From positions 1-48,871 of the forward strand of contig CASFGK010000007.1 in the NCBI GenBank assembly GCA_949294195.1: a DNA stretch of 48,871 nucleotides, given 5' to 3'. The notes under the pieces were generated by a model. The model made no database searches, was not told the origin of the DNA, and saw only the letters and a list, made by a program, of their open reading frames with translations. The position numbers were made by a program, and so were the translations under genes. The stretch's first letter is position 1, and the number at the start of each line of letters is the position of its first letter. Origin of the DNA: an uncultured Bacteroidales bacterium (GTDB lineage: Bacteria > Bacteroidota > Bacteroidia > Bacteroidales > UBA932). Positions 1-8,415 of this stretch are shown one piece after another.

Positions 1-55
1 CAGTCTTGTCAATGATCTTTTCTGCCCCGTCCTGTACCGGTCTCCCTCGTTTCAT
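1..55 (-). CDS. N-terminus of a probable TetR-type regulator, cut by the window edge
   Basis: An ATG at 55 opens a frame that runs without a stop to the edge of the window, encoding MKRGRPVQDGAEKIIDKT. A canonical promoter (-33 TTTG, 19-base spacer, -7 TACCTTTG) lies 26 bases upstream, and the untranslated leader should be about 15-20 bases with a purine-rich stretch before the ATG. The start KRGRP followed by residues like an opening helix resembles the N-termini of many TetR-family repressors, but 18 residues cannot prove it. A palindrome over the predicted transcription start would fit an autoregulated repressor. The existence of a gene here is fairly likely; the family is a guess. Confidence 0.5.
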   Translation of the reverse strand, partial: MKRGRPVQDGAEKIIDKT

Positions 56-65
56 TCCCCTCATT

Positions 66-77
66 TCCCGAACGGGA
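66..77. promoter_or_regulatory. Palindrome over the transcription start of the left-edge gene
   Basis: TCCCGAACGGGA is a perfect 12-base palindrome placed 4 bases downstream of the -7 box of the minus-strand promoter, so it covers the predicted transcription start. It could be an operator for the regulator-like gene that starts at 55. This is an inference from position; no second copy was seen in the window. Confidence 0.3.
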
Positions 78-80
78 TTG

Positions 81-111
81 CAAAGGTACTGCTTTTTTCT
101 TTCCCTCCAAA
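81..111 (-). promoter_or_regulatory. Canonical Bacteroidota promoter for the left-edge gene
   Basis: On the minus strand TTTG (111-108) is followed after exactly 19 bases by TACCTTTG (88-81). This matches the Bacteroides consensus TTTG-N19-TAnnTTTG in full. It drives transcription leftward into the partial gene starting at 55. Confidence 0.75.
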
Positions 112-285
112 TTTTTTCGCACTTTTTTTTGAACTTTTTTTTGCCAGTCTTTATTGCCGACACCGCAAAATCACTGTGCCTCAGACCGTTCCATATCCCG
201 GATTTTCTTCTCCTTTTTCCCCCCCCAACGCCACGATCACAAAACCCGGAAAACGGAAAACTCCCGGAATCCTGTCTCGTATCAC
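112..285. other. Gene-free spacer, pyrimidine-rich on the plus strand
   Basis: The stretch between the left-edge promoter and the groEL terminator holds homopolymeric T and C runs on the plus strand, including a run of eight C. Short open frames cross it, but none has recognisable protein character or a promoter. I see no gene in it. Confidence 0.6.
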
Positions 286-334
286 AAAAAAAATCCGGAC
301 CGGAACAGATATGCTTCTCGTTCCAGGTCCGGAT
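286..334 (-). terminator. Intrinsic terminator of groES-groEL
   Basis: Arms 293-306 and 320-334 pair over 14 base pairs with one bulged base and a 13-base loop. On the minus strand the stem is followed by eight T (the A run at 286-293). It lies about 30 bases past the groEL stop and ends the groESL transcript. Confidence 0.85.
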
Positions 335-362
335 CTAATTTTTTAATCTTATGAAGTGTTCT

Positions 363-2003
<1,641 letters not shown>

Positions 2004-2013
2004 TTATAATAAA

Positions 2014-2280
2014 TTAAAGAATTGCAAAAATGTCAGACTGTTTCATGATAAGATATTTCTTGTCATCGACAGTAACTTCAGTCCCTGCATATTTTCCATA
2101 CAATACCTCATCTCCTACTTTTACCTCCATAGGCTCGTCTTTCTTGCCTGGACCTACCGCCACGATGACGCCCTGCTGTGGTTTCTCTTTTGCTGTATCA
2201 GGAATGTAAAGTCCTGCAGCCGTCTTGGTCTCAGCCTCTTTAGGCTCTACCAGCACTCTGTCTGCTAATGGTTTGATCAT
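2014..2280 (-). CDS. groES: Co-chaperonin GroES (10 kDa)
   Basis: Heptameric lid of the GroEL chaperonin. The 88-residue protein begins [17 protein letters not shown] and contains the mobile-loop region [18 protein letters not shown] that contacts GroEL, then GKYAGTEV, all typical of the family. First gene of the groES-groEL pair. No CIRCE element (TTAGCACTC-N9-GAGTGCTAA) precedes it; the only marked structure upstream is an inverted repeat at 2316-2355. I could not assign a convincing TAnnTTTG box, so its promoter is unknown. Confidence 0.97.
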   Translation of the reverse strand: MIKPLADRVLVEPKEAETKTAAGLYIPDTAKEKPQQGVIVAVGPGKKDEPMEVKVGDEVLYGKYAGTEVTVDDKKYLIMKQSDIFAIL

Positions 2281-2315
2281 AATTACGTATAATTTTAAAG
2301 ATTAATCGTTTTCAC

Positions 2316-2355
2316 CCTTGACGGCCATGCCAGACTTGCTGCATTCCCGTCAAGG
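2316..2355. repeat. Inverted repeat between the nuclease-fold gene and groES
   Basis: CCTTGACGG (2316-2324) and CCGTCAAGG (2347-2355) are perfect 9-base arms. Inside them ATGC (2327-2330) and GCAT (2341-2344) can pair as well, leaving a 10-base loop. There is no T-run on either side, so it is not a textbook terminator. It sits 36-75 bases before the groES start codon and may be the end of the upstream transcript, an operator or part of the groES leader. Confidence 0.5.
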
Positions 2356-2414
2356 ACGCCATACAGCAGGACAAAACAAATGCCAGCCGTTTCCGACTGA
2401 CATTTTGGCAGGAA

Positions 2415-3212
2415 TCATTTTCTTATCCTTACATCGGCAAACACCGGCAGATGATCTGAAGCCATAGAAACATCACCAGACTCAAATTCAAGAGGTACAG
2501 CCGATTCCACGACTTCATACCTGCTGCCTTCCAATGCAAGGATGTAATCTATACAGACAGCCGGCGTATCTGAAGGGAATGTAGCGGTCTCCTGTTTGGA
2601 TATGACAGTCCAGTGCCTGGCAAATTCATCCATTGTCCTGCTGCCGGGAACGGCATTCATGTCACCACACAGGAACACAGGCTTTCTGCCGTTTCCGTAC
2701 TTTTCTTTCAATCTGTCCGTTATCGCCTGAACCTGAATAACCTGAGCTGAATCAGACACATGGTCGAGATGTGTCGACGCCACGACAAAACCGTCAAACT
2801 CCATGACAACCAGAGCGCGTGGCTCAGCGCCATCACCCTGAGGAAGTCTGACTGACCAGCTGTCGATGACAGGATATGACAGGCCGGCTGTCAGCCCGTC
2901 TCCATATGCGCCTCCGTCATACGGCATTGCAGAACCGAAAATATACTGCCACTGCCCCATCTTGTCTGCGAACTCCTTCAATTGGTAATGTACGCCTGTA
3001 CGCTGCGTACAGCTGTCAAGCTCGTTCATGGATATAATGTCGGCATCCAATTCCTTCATCATATCGGCGACCATGGACATGCTGTTTTCCTGGAACTTTG
3101 TAAATGTTCCGACATTGTAAGTCACAATCCTGACTGTCTGACGGGCCGAGCATCCTGCGGCCAAACACATTATCGCTGCGCATGACACAGCAAAAAGAAA
3201 CGATTTTCCCAT
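2415..3212 (-). CDS. Endonuclease/exonuclease/phosphatase-fold lipoprotein
   Basis: Predicted 265-residue secreted lipoprotein. I chose the ATG at 3212 because it gives a signal peptide, MGKSFLFAVSCAAIMCLAAG followed by Cys21, and lies just below a TAAGTTTG promoter box. A longer frame reaching 3329 would overlap the divergent gene. The mature part shows the family motifs in order: TYNVGTF near the start, a metal-binding Glu in NELDSC, THLDH, GDMNAVPGS (active-site Asp and Asn), and SDHLPVF with the catalytic Asp-His pair at the C-terminus. Members hydrolyse phosphodiesters or phosphomonoesters in nucleic acids, inositol phosphates or lipids; the substrate cannot be told. It is divergently transcribed from the kelch lipoprotein gene. 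Confidence 0.85.
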   Translation of the reverse strand: MGKSFLFAVSCAAIMCLAAGCSARQTVRIVTYNVGTFTKFQENSMSMVADMMKELDADIISMNELDSCTQRTGVHYQLKEFADKMGQWQYIFGSAMPYDGGAYGDGLTAGLSYPVIDSWSVRLPQGDGAEPRALVVMEFDGFVVASTHLDHVSDSAQVIQVQAITDRLKEKYGNGRKPVFLCGDMNAVPGSRTMDEFARHWTVISKQETATFPSDTPAVCIDYILALEGSRYEVVESAVPLEFESGDVSMASDHLPVFADVRIRK

Positions 3213-3230
3213 AGCAAATTTATTTTTCTG

Positions 3231-3238
3231 CAAACTTA
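3231..3238 (-). promoter_or_regulatory. -7 box of the nuclease-fold lipoprotein gene
   Basis: TAAGTTTG on the minus strand, 19 bases before the chosen ATG at 3212. It fits TAnnTTTG, but no TTTG is seen at the -33 spacing. It supports the short start of the gene. Confidence 0.5.
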
Positions 3239-3260
3239 CACAAATTGACGGTATTGAGAG

Positions 3261-3268
3261 TATCTTTG
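3261..3268 (+). promoter_or_regulatory. -7 box of the kelch lipoprotein gene
   Basis: TATCTTTG on the plus strand, 20 bases before the ATG at 3289. It lies back to back with the minus-strand box at 3231-3238, so the two genes share a 76-base divergent promoter region. Confidence 0.6.
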
Positions 3269-3288
3269 CACAGATATATTTATGCAAC

Positions 3289-4428
3289 ATGAACTTCAGA
3301 AATCCGTTACTGCCAGTGACAACTGTCACATTTGCATTTTTCCTTGCGTCCTGTACAGACTCTTATGATATCGACATAAGAAAAATTGCCGAAGTCCCTG
3401 CTGAAAACCATACCGGAACAGCAGGAGCATTCATCGGAAGCATCGGAGACACTGTCATCATAGCAGGAGGCTCGGATTTTCCCGGTCCCAAGCCCTGGGA
3501 AGGCGGAGAGAAAGTCTATTATGACGACATCTATATATTATATAGGAATGGCGGGAACTATGAATGCAATGTTGCCGAGGGCAAACTGCCGGTGCCATTG
3601 GGGAACGGATGCGCGGTATCTGACGGAAAGACCGTATTCTGTATCGGAGGGAACAATTCTGCAAGAAGGTCAGATGCAGTGTACGCATTGCGGATAAACA
3701 ATACTAAAATCATTGCAGACTCGATAGCGTGTATCCCGCCCGGATTTGTCCCGTGCTCCGCATCTGTGCATAAAGGGGAAATATATGTTCACGGGACTGA
3801 TACGGACGGCAATGCATTGTACAGATTCTCATATGCATCAGGCACATGGACCGAACTGGCGTGCTGTCCGGACAGGAAAATACAGGAAGGGGCTCCGCTG
3901 ATATTCCTGATGAAGGGAAACAAGCCAATGCTGTTTCTAATCGGAGGAAGGGGGACAGACAAAGACGGGCTGTACCTTTCCGGCTCCATCTGGGGATACG
4001 ACATACAGGAGAATTCCTGGGAAAGACGGACAGAGATCTCCACCGGAGGGGAAGCATCTACCCTGATGTATTCAAGCGCAGTCAGTTACGGAAGCAGATA
4101 TATTATGGTTGCAGGCGGGGACGACGGGAAGGAATTCAGTAGGAGACTGGAGCTCGACAGAAAAATACGGATGAGCGGCAACTCCCGGGAAACTGAAAGG
4201 ATGAAAGCAGAACTGGCAGATGCCAATATTTACCACGCCGGATTCTGCGACAAGATCTTTTCATACGATGTGCTGCAAGACTGTTGGTCTGAAATCGGAG
4301 AGTCCGGCATACCTCTTCCGGTAGTGACGTCCGCCATTTGCATCGGGAATTCCATAATTATTCCGTCTGGCGAGATCCATCCAGGAGTAAGATCAAGGGA
4401 TATAATTGAAATTCAATTACACAGATAG
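3289..4428 (+). CDS. Kelch-repeat lipoprotein of the NanM/YjhT mutarotase type
   Basis: A 379-residue lipoprotein (lipobox LASC, Cys22) predicted to fold as a six-bladed kelch propeller. The segment IIAGGSDFPGPKPWEGG followed by KVYYDDIYIL is the hallmark of the cyclically permuted N-acetylneuraminate mutarotase family. Further glycine pairs typical of kelch blades are seen in FCIGGNN, FLIGGRG and MVAGGDDG. Known NanM proteins convert alpha- to beta-sialic acid in the periplasm. No sialate transport or catabolism gene is nearby, so the sugar is uncertain. It is followed after 5 bases by murI and probably co-transcribed with it. Confidence 0.75.
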   Translation: MNFRNPLLPVTTVTFAFFLASCTDSYDIDIRKIAEVPAENHTGTAGAFIGSIGDTVIIAGGSDFPGPKPWEGGEKVYYDDIYILYRNGGNYECNVAEGKLPVPLGNGCAVSDGKTVFCIGGNNSARRSDAVYALRINNTKIIADSIACIPPGFVPCSASVHKGEIYVHGTDTDGNALYRFSYASGTWTELACCPDRKIQEGAPLIFLMKGNKPMLFLIGGRGTDKDGLYLSGSIWGYDIQENSWERRTEISTGGEASTLMYSSAVSYGSRYIMVAGGDDGKEFSRRLELDRKIRMSGNSRETERMKAELADANIYHAGFCDKIFSYDVLQDCWSEIGESGIPLPVVTSAICIGNSIIIPSGEIHPGVRSRDIIEIQLHR

Positions 4429-4433
4429 CGAAA

Positions 4434-5291
4434 ATGATAGGAATTTTTGACTCGGGAATCGGAGGCCTTTCGGTTTTTAAAGAAATATACAGACTGTTAC
4501 CGGATCAGGATTACATATATTTTGCGGACAGCGCCCACTGCCCCTACGGAGAGAAAAGCAGGGAATATGTCATAAGCAGAGCCAGAGAAATCACGGAATT
4601 CCTGATCGGAAAGGGAGCCGACATCATAGCTGTTGCATGCAATACTGCCACAGCGGCAGCCATATCAGTACTCAGGGAAGAGTATTCTGACCCGTCACGG
4701 ACGGAAACGGCACAGTGCCTTTTGAAAATGTCAGGAGGACGCCGGAATCATGTGAAGTTCATAGGAATGGAACCTGCTGTCAAGCCTGCCGCGGAAATGA
4801 CCAGGACAGGAGTCATCGGCGTTCTTGCTACCTCCGGGACACTCAAGGGAATGAAATACCGGGCCAGCAGGGAAATGTTCACAAAAGGAGTGAAAGTGGT
4901 CGAACATGTCGGGAACGGATTCGTCGAACTGGTAGAAAAAGGCATCACAGAAGGCCCCGAAGCAGAAGAGACAGTGGAAAAAAGCATCCGCCCGCTGCTG
5001 GACGCAGGGGCGGATGTAATAGTGCTCGGATGCACACATTATCCGTTTATGATGCAGACGATCAGGAAAATCGCAGGGCCCGGCATCGAAGTCATTGACC
5101 CGGCTCCTGCTGTAGCCAGACATCTGGCAGACGTCATGAAGGAAGACGGGATTACGGACCGCTCTTCACATTCATCATTGCCTTCAGGCAATTCTGATAT
5201 CTCGCTTTACTCTTCAGGAAATCCCCGTATTCTGGAAGACGCATTCAAGAACCTGATGCCGGACAACGTTCTGTTCCACGTCAGAAATTGA
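4434..5291 (+). CDS. murI: Glutamate racemase
   Basis: Converts L-glutamate to D-glutamate for peptidoglycan. The N-terminal GIFDSGIGGLSVFKEI, the first catalytic cysteine in VACNTATAAA (Cys69) and the second in LGCTHYPF (Cys200) are all present, as is GMEPAVKPA. At 285 residues it is slightly longer than usual because about 20 residues (roughly 86-107, including SDPSRTETAQCLLK) lie between the Cys69 helix and GMEPAVKPA. Starts 5 bases after the kelch lipoprotein gene. Its 3' end overlaps the end of the convergent porin gene by 11 bases. Confidence 0.95.
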   Translation: MIGIFDSGIGGLSVFKEIYRLLPDQDYIYFADSAHCPYGEKSREYVISRAREITEFLIGKGADIIAVACNTATAAAISVLREEYSDPSRTETAQCLLKMSGGRRNHVKFIGMEPAVKPAAEMTRTGVIGVLATSGTLKGMKYRASREMFTKGVKVVEHVGNGFVELVEKGITEGPEAEETVEKSIRPLLDAGADVIVLGCTHYPFMMQTIRKIAGPGIEVIDPAPAVARHLADVMKEDGITDRSSHSSLPSGNSDISLYSSGNPRILEDAFKNLMPDNVLFHVRN

Positions 5292-6660
5292 ATTTTGTCA
5301 TGAACTGGATGCGGTGGTTAGTCACCCAATAGCGGGCAGCTTTCCTTCCTGGTGCAAGCCATTTCCCTGCCTTAACAACCGTACCGTCAGCGTTAAGAGT
5401 ATCACCGAACTGAGCTGCAGTCACCTCATATTCAAGCCCTAAAGTGAATTTTCCTATATTATATGCAACAGCCGGAACCAGACGGAAAGCCTGCGCCATT
5501 CTCTTGAAATTCTGTCCGTCCTTGGTAAAGAAATAATAGCCGCTGTCCAAATCAACGAAATCCTCAGAGGCGCCGAGATTGGCGATATATCCAGCCATGA
5601 ACATTCCCTGCAGTTTTTTCCCTACCGATACTGAAAGCCATGACGAACTGGTATGAGTGGCAGCATAATCATAGTGGCCGTCAGCATTTGATACCGAGGT
5701 TATTCCATAGCCGCTGACCTGGTTCAGATAGTCTGCCGCACCTCCATAAATAGTCTTTGCCTTGACAGTCAAGGACTTGTATTTATACTGCATATACAGG
5801 AAAGGCGAAAGTGTCGTCATCCTGTCAGAAACGCTCACCGTTACAGACTGTCCGCCGGCAACCATTTCACCGATGTTTCTCGGTTTGATACTGAGCAGGC
5901 TGACACCGGCCTTGGCAATAAAGCCTCCTGTCTTGTATGCAAGTCCGGCATAGACTTCAGGAAGGATGCCGTACTTCATGTAATTGGCCGTACTGCCTTC
6001 CGGTCCGCCGGAAATGTACTGCATCTGATAGATAAAGGAACCTGTAATGGTGAAGTGTTTCCCGAGATTTGCATCCATCGTCACCTGTGGACTGCGGTTG
6101 AATGCGTTGAACGGAGCCCCTGTCGCAAGGCTTATCACATCAGGCTGGTCTGCCGCTATCGGATGCCACGCCTGCCCCATAAGCAGTGAGACCGAAGCTG
6201 TATTTTTGCCACACATGGGCAGGTCCTTCCAGCCAAGCTTCATATAGGCCTGACGGAGCCGCAGTGTAGCTGTTCCGGTAGACCCCGAAAGCCCTGCATA
6301 AAAGTCTGTCTCCACTTTTGCGGAAATATCTGTCTTTCCTATACGGTAACCGTTTACGTCAAGTCCCGCTCTGGAAGTGATAGCCAGAAAGCGGAAAGAC
6401 GGCCGGGCGTTGAGATCATCTCCGAGTTCATTGACATTCTTCTCGAAAGGAAGATAGTAGAAAAGATTTCCTGTTCCGGAAGCGCTTTCTCTCGAATCGA
6501 ATGTGAAGTAGTTCCTGATAAAGCCGTAAAGGCTGAAATGGTTCCTGAACTCCTGTTTCACTGCACTTTCCCTTTCAGGAGAAGAGTCTGCGGCAGCTGC
6601 GCTCACCGGAAGGGCTGAGATAAAGGACAGAACTGCCAAAGGGTAAAAAAACTTCTTCAT
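5281..6660 (-). CDS. Outer-membrane porin, probably for dicarboxylates
   Basis: A 459-residue protein with a signal peptide (MKKFFYPLAVLSFISALPVSA, cut near AAA/DSS) and alternating aromatic and small residues typical of a beta-barrel, ending with Phe (MTKFNF). The pattern resembles DcaP-like or general porins of Bacteroidota. I chose the ATG at 6660 because it starts the signal peptide and lies below a TACCTTTG box; the longer frame from 6744 would begin inside the terminator hairpin of the neighbouring gene. It lies just downstream of an SLC13 dicarboxylate transporter, which suggests that it lets the same anions through the outer membrane. Substrate is inferred only from context. Confidence 0.7.
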   Translation of the reverse strand: MKKFFYPLAVLSFISALPVSAAAADSSPERESAVKQEFRNHFSLYGFIRNYFTFDSRESASGTGNLFYYLPFEKNVNELGDDLNARPSFRFLAITSRAGLDVNGYRIGKTDISAKVETDFYAGLSGSTGTATLRLRQAYMKLGWKDLPMCGKNTASVSLLMGQAWHPIAADQPDVISLATGAPFNAFNRSPQVTMDANLGKHFTITGSFIYQMQYISGGPEGSTANYMKYGILPEVYAGLAYKTGGFIAKAGVSLLSIKPRNIGEMVAGGQSVTVSVSDRMTTLSPFLYMQYKYKSLTVKAKTIYGGAADYLNQVSGYGITSVSNADGHYDYAATHTSSSWLSVSVGKKLQGMFMAGYIANLGASEDFVDLDSGYYFFTKDGQNFKRMAQAFRLVPAVAYNIGKFTLGLEYEVTAAQFGDTLNADGTVVKAGKWLAPGRKAARYWVTNHRIQFMTKFNF

Positions 6661-6688
6661 AAATACCATAGGTTTCAATACAAGGGCC

Positions 6689-6696
6689 CAAAGGTA
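6689..6696 (-). promoter_or_regulatory. -7 box of the porin gene
   Basis: TACCTTTG on the minus strand, 28 bases before the porin ATG and just after the terminator of the SLC13 gene. It shows that the porin can be transcribed separately from the transporter. No TTTG is seen at the -33 spacing. Confidence 0.55.
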
Positions 6697-6715
6697 ATAA
6701 AATTTTAACAAAACA

Positions 6716-6744
6716 ATGGCCGGACACTTCACAGCTCCGGCCAT
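6716..6744 (-). terminator. Terminator between the SLC13 transporter and the porin
   Basis: ATGGCCGGA and TCCGGCCAT arms (6736-6744 and 6716-6724) form a perfect 9-bp stem with an 11-base loop. On the minus strand it is followed by TGTTTTGTT. It ends or weakens transcription from the SLC13 gene before the porin. Confidence 0.75.
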
Positions 6745-6778
6745 CAGAAGAATTACTTATATATAATCATTACCATTT

Positions 6779-8227
6779 TCAGAATCCGATAAGGAACAGC
6801 ATCGCATATCCCAGGACAAACCCGATGACACCGATAATGAGTCCCACTTTTGTCATGTCCTTAGTGGTTACAAGGCCCGTAGAATGCGCGAGGGCATTAG
6901 GCGGAGTACTGATCGGGAAAAGCATTGCCAGAGAAGTACACAGTACGGCTCCTATGAGCAAGGTCTTCGAACCTCCGAGAGGGTCCAAAGTCTCTCCCAT
7001 ACCTACTCCCACTGCACAAAGGATAGGGACAATCAGACTGGCAGCCGCCGTATTGGATATAAAATTGGATATGAAATATCCGAGGAATCCCGAAACCAGT
7101 ATCACAATGATAGGAAGCCACTCGCCGAAAGGTATGGAGGTCACAAGGTGCTCGGCAAGACCGGTCGCGGTGAGAGCAAGACCCAAAGCGAAGCCGCCGG
7201 CAACCATCCAGAGCACGCTCCAGTTGATTTCCTTGAGATCGTCTTTTGTGATGATGCCTGTAACACAGAATACACCGACCGGAATCATTGCAACGACGTT
7301 TGAATTGAGTTTTGTAAGGCTCTCGGACATCCACAGAAGAATCGTTATGGCGAATGTTATCCATACGACATATGTCTGCCAGGTTTTCTCCCTTCCGCCT
7401 TCTATCTTGAGTTCAATGGTCTTCTGCTTGAAAGGAAAGAGTTTCATCAGAACGAGCCACGCGATAAAAAGCATGACTAGCACATACGGAATCATCCTCA
7501 GGGACCAGTCCCCGAATCCTACATCCAGATGAAGGGAATCGTTCAGGTACTGGAAAGCTATCGCATTGGGCGGAGTGCCGATAGGTGTGCCGATTCCGCC
7601 CAGATTGGCTGCTATAGGAATAGCCAGAGCCAGAGCTATACGCCCTTTCCCGTCAGGAGGGAGGGTTTTCAAGACAGGAGCGAGAAAAGTAAGCATCATC
7701 GCTGCTGTAGCAGTATTGCTCATGAACATTGAAAATATGCCTATAACCAGCAGGAATCCCAGCAGGACAAACTCGGACTTCTTCCCGAACGGCTTCAGAA
7801 GAACACGTGCCAGCTGGACATCCATTCCGACTTTTGTTGCCGCTATAGCCAGAATGAAACCTCCCAGGAACAGCATGATCACAGGATCGGCGAATGTTGC
7901 AAGTATCGACTTATAGCTTACGAATGTCCCCATTTCCGCAGGAATTCCCGATCCCTTCATGAACGAGAAACTGCTGTCGGAAATAGTAAGCAGCATTATC
8001 ACGATTATGAGTACGGAAGTAGTCCAGGTAGGGATGATTTCGAACATCCACATCAGAGCGGCGAAAACAAAAATGGCTATGGTCCTCTGTTCTGTGACGG
8101 TGAGACCGTCGATTCCGAAGAACGAAGTAGGAACAAGCCATAAGAAAAGGGTGATTACCAACACGATAGGAAGAGCTATCGTGAGTTTCCGGGAGAATTT
8201 TCTCTCTTTGGGAACCTGCTGTGTCAT
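6779..8227 (-). CDS. SLC13/DASS family sodium-coupled dicarboxylate transporter
   Basis: Inner-membrane carrier of 482 residues with about 11-12 hydrophobic segments. It shows both copies of the family's Na+/substrate motif: SNTATAAMM with GTPIGTPPNAIAF in the first half, and SNTAAASLIVPI with FPISTPPNALAHSTG in the second. Family members import succinate, fumarate, malate or related anions, or citrate, with sodium ions. The porin gene downstream probably serves the same substrate. Single gene with its own TAAATTTG promoter box, closed by a hairpin terminator. Confidence 0.9.
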   Translation of the reverse strand: MTQQVPKERKFSRKLTIALPIVLVITLFLWLVPTSFFGIDGLTVTEQRTIAIFVFAALMWMFEIIPTWTTSVLIIVIMLLTISDSSFSFMKGSGIPAEMGTFVSYKSILATFADPVIMLFLGGFILAIAATKVGMDVQLARVLLKPFGKKSEFVLLGFLLVIGIFSMFMSNTATAAMMLTFLAPVLKTLPPDGKGRIALALAIPIAANLGGIGTPIGTPPNAIAFQYLNDSLHLDVGFGDWSLRMIPYVLVMLFIAWLVLMKLFPFKQKTIELKIEGGREKTWQTYVVWITFAITILLWMSESLTKLNSNVVAMIPVGVFCVTGIITKDDLKEINWSVLWMVAGGFALGLALTATGLAEHLVTSIPFGEWLPIIVILVSGFLGYFISNFISNTAAASLIVPILCAVGVGMGETLDPLGGSKTLLIGAVLCTSLAMLFPISTPPNALAHSTGLVTTKDMTKVGLIIGVIGFVLGYAMLFLIGF

Positions 8228-8270
8228 TATCAGTATGCGGTTTTAGTGTGTGGTTAAAAAATTCGGGTAT

Positions 8271-8278
8271 CAAATTTA
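8271..8278 (-). promoter_or_regulatory. -7 box of the SLC13 transporter gene
   Basis: TAAATTTG on the minus strand, 43 bases before the ATG at 8227. It fits the TAnnTTTG consensus; a -33 TTTG at the right distance is not seen. Confidence 0.45.
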
Positions 8279-8317
8279 GCAAGTTTTTGCAAAAGACAAT
8301 GGGGATATTGGAAAAAT

Positions 8318-8354
8318 TTCCGTCCGCCCGGAAGTGTTTCCCGGGCGGACGGAA
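8318..8354 (-). terminator. Terminator downstream of gdhA
   Basis: TTCCGTCCGCCCGG (8318-8331) and its exact complement (8341-8354) form a 14-bp stem with a 9-base loop, followed on the minus strand by AAATTTTTCC. It lies about 60 bases past the gdhA stop and closes the korA-korB-gdhA unit. Confidence 0.9.
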
Positions 8355-8415
8355 TAACAGATCACATACTATCCCCGGCTCCAGGCCTTATGCCTTTCAC
8401 AAGGAATGGCATATA

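Noticed and set aside
2281-2414. CIRCE/HrcA operator before groES
   Set aside because: The sequence TTAGCACTC-N9-GAGTGCTAA or a near match does not occur. The repeat seen there has different arms and spacing.
3213-3329. Longer start of the nuclease-fold lipoprotein at 3329
   Set aside because: It would overlap the divergent kelch lipoprotein and both promoters, and would push the lipoprotein signal inward.
6661-6744. Longer start of the porin at 6744
   Set aside because: It would begin inside the SLC13 terminator hairpin and place the signal peptide 28 residues inward. The ATG at 6660 follows a good promoter box.
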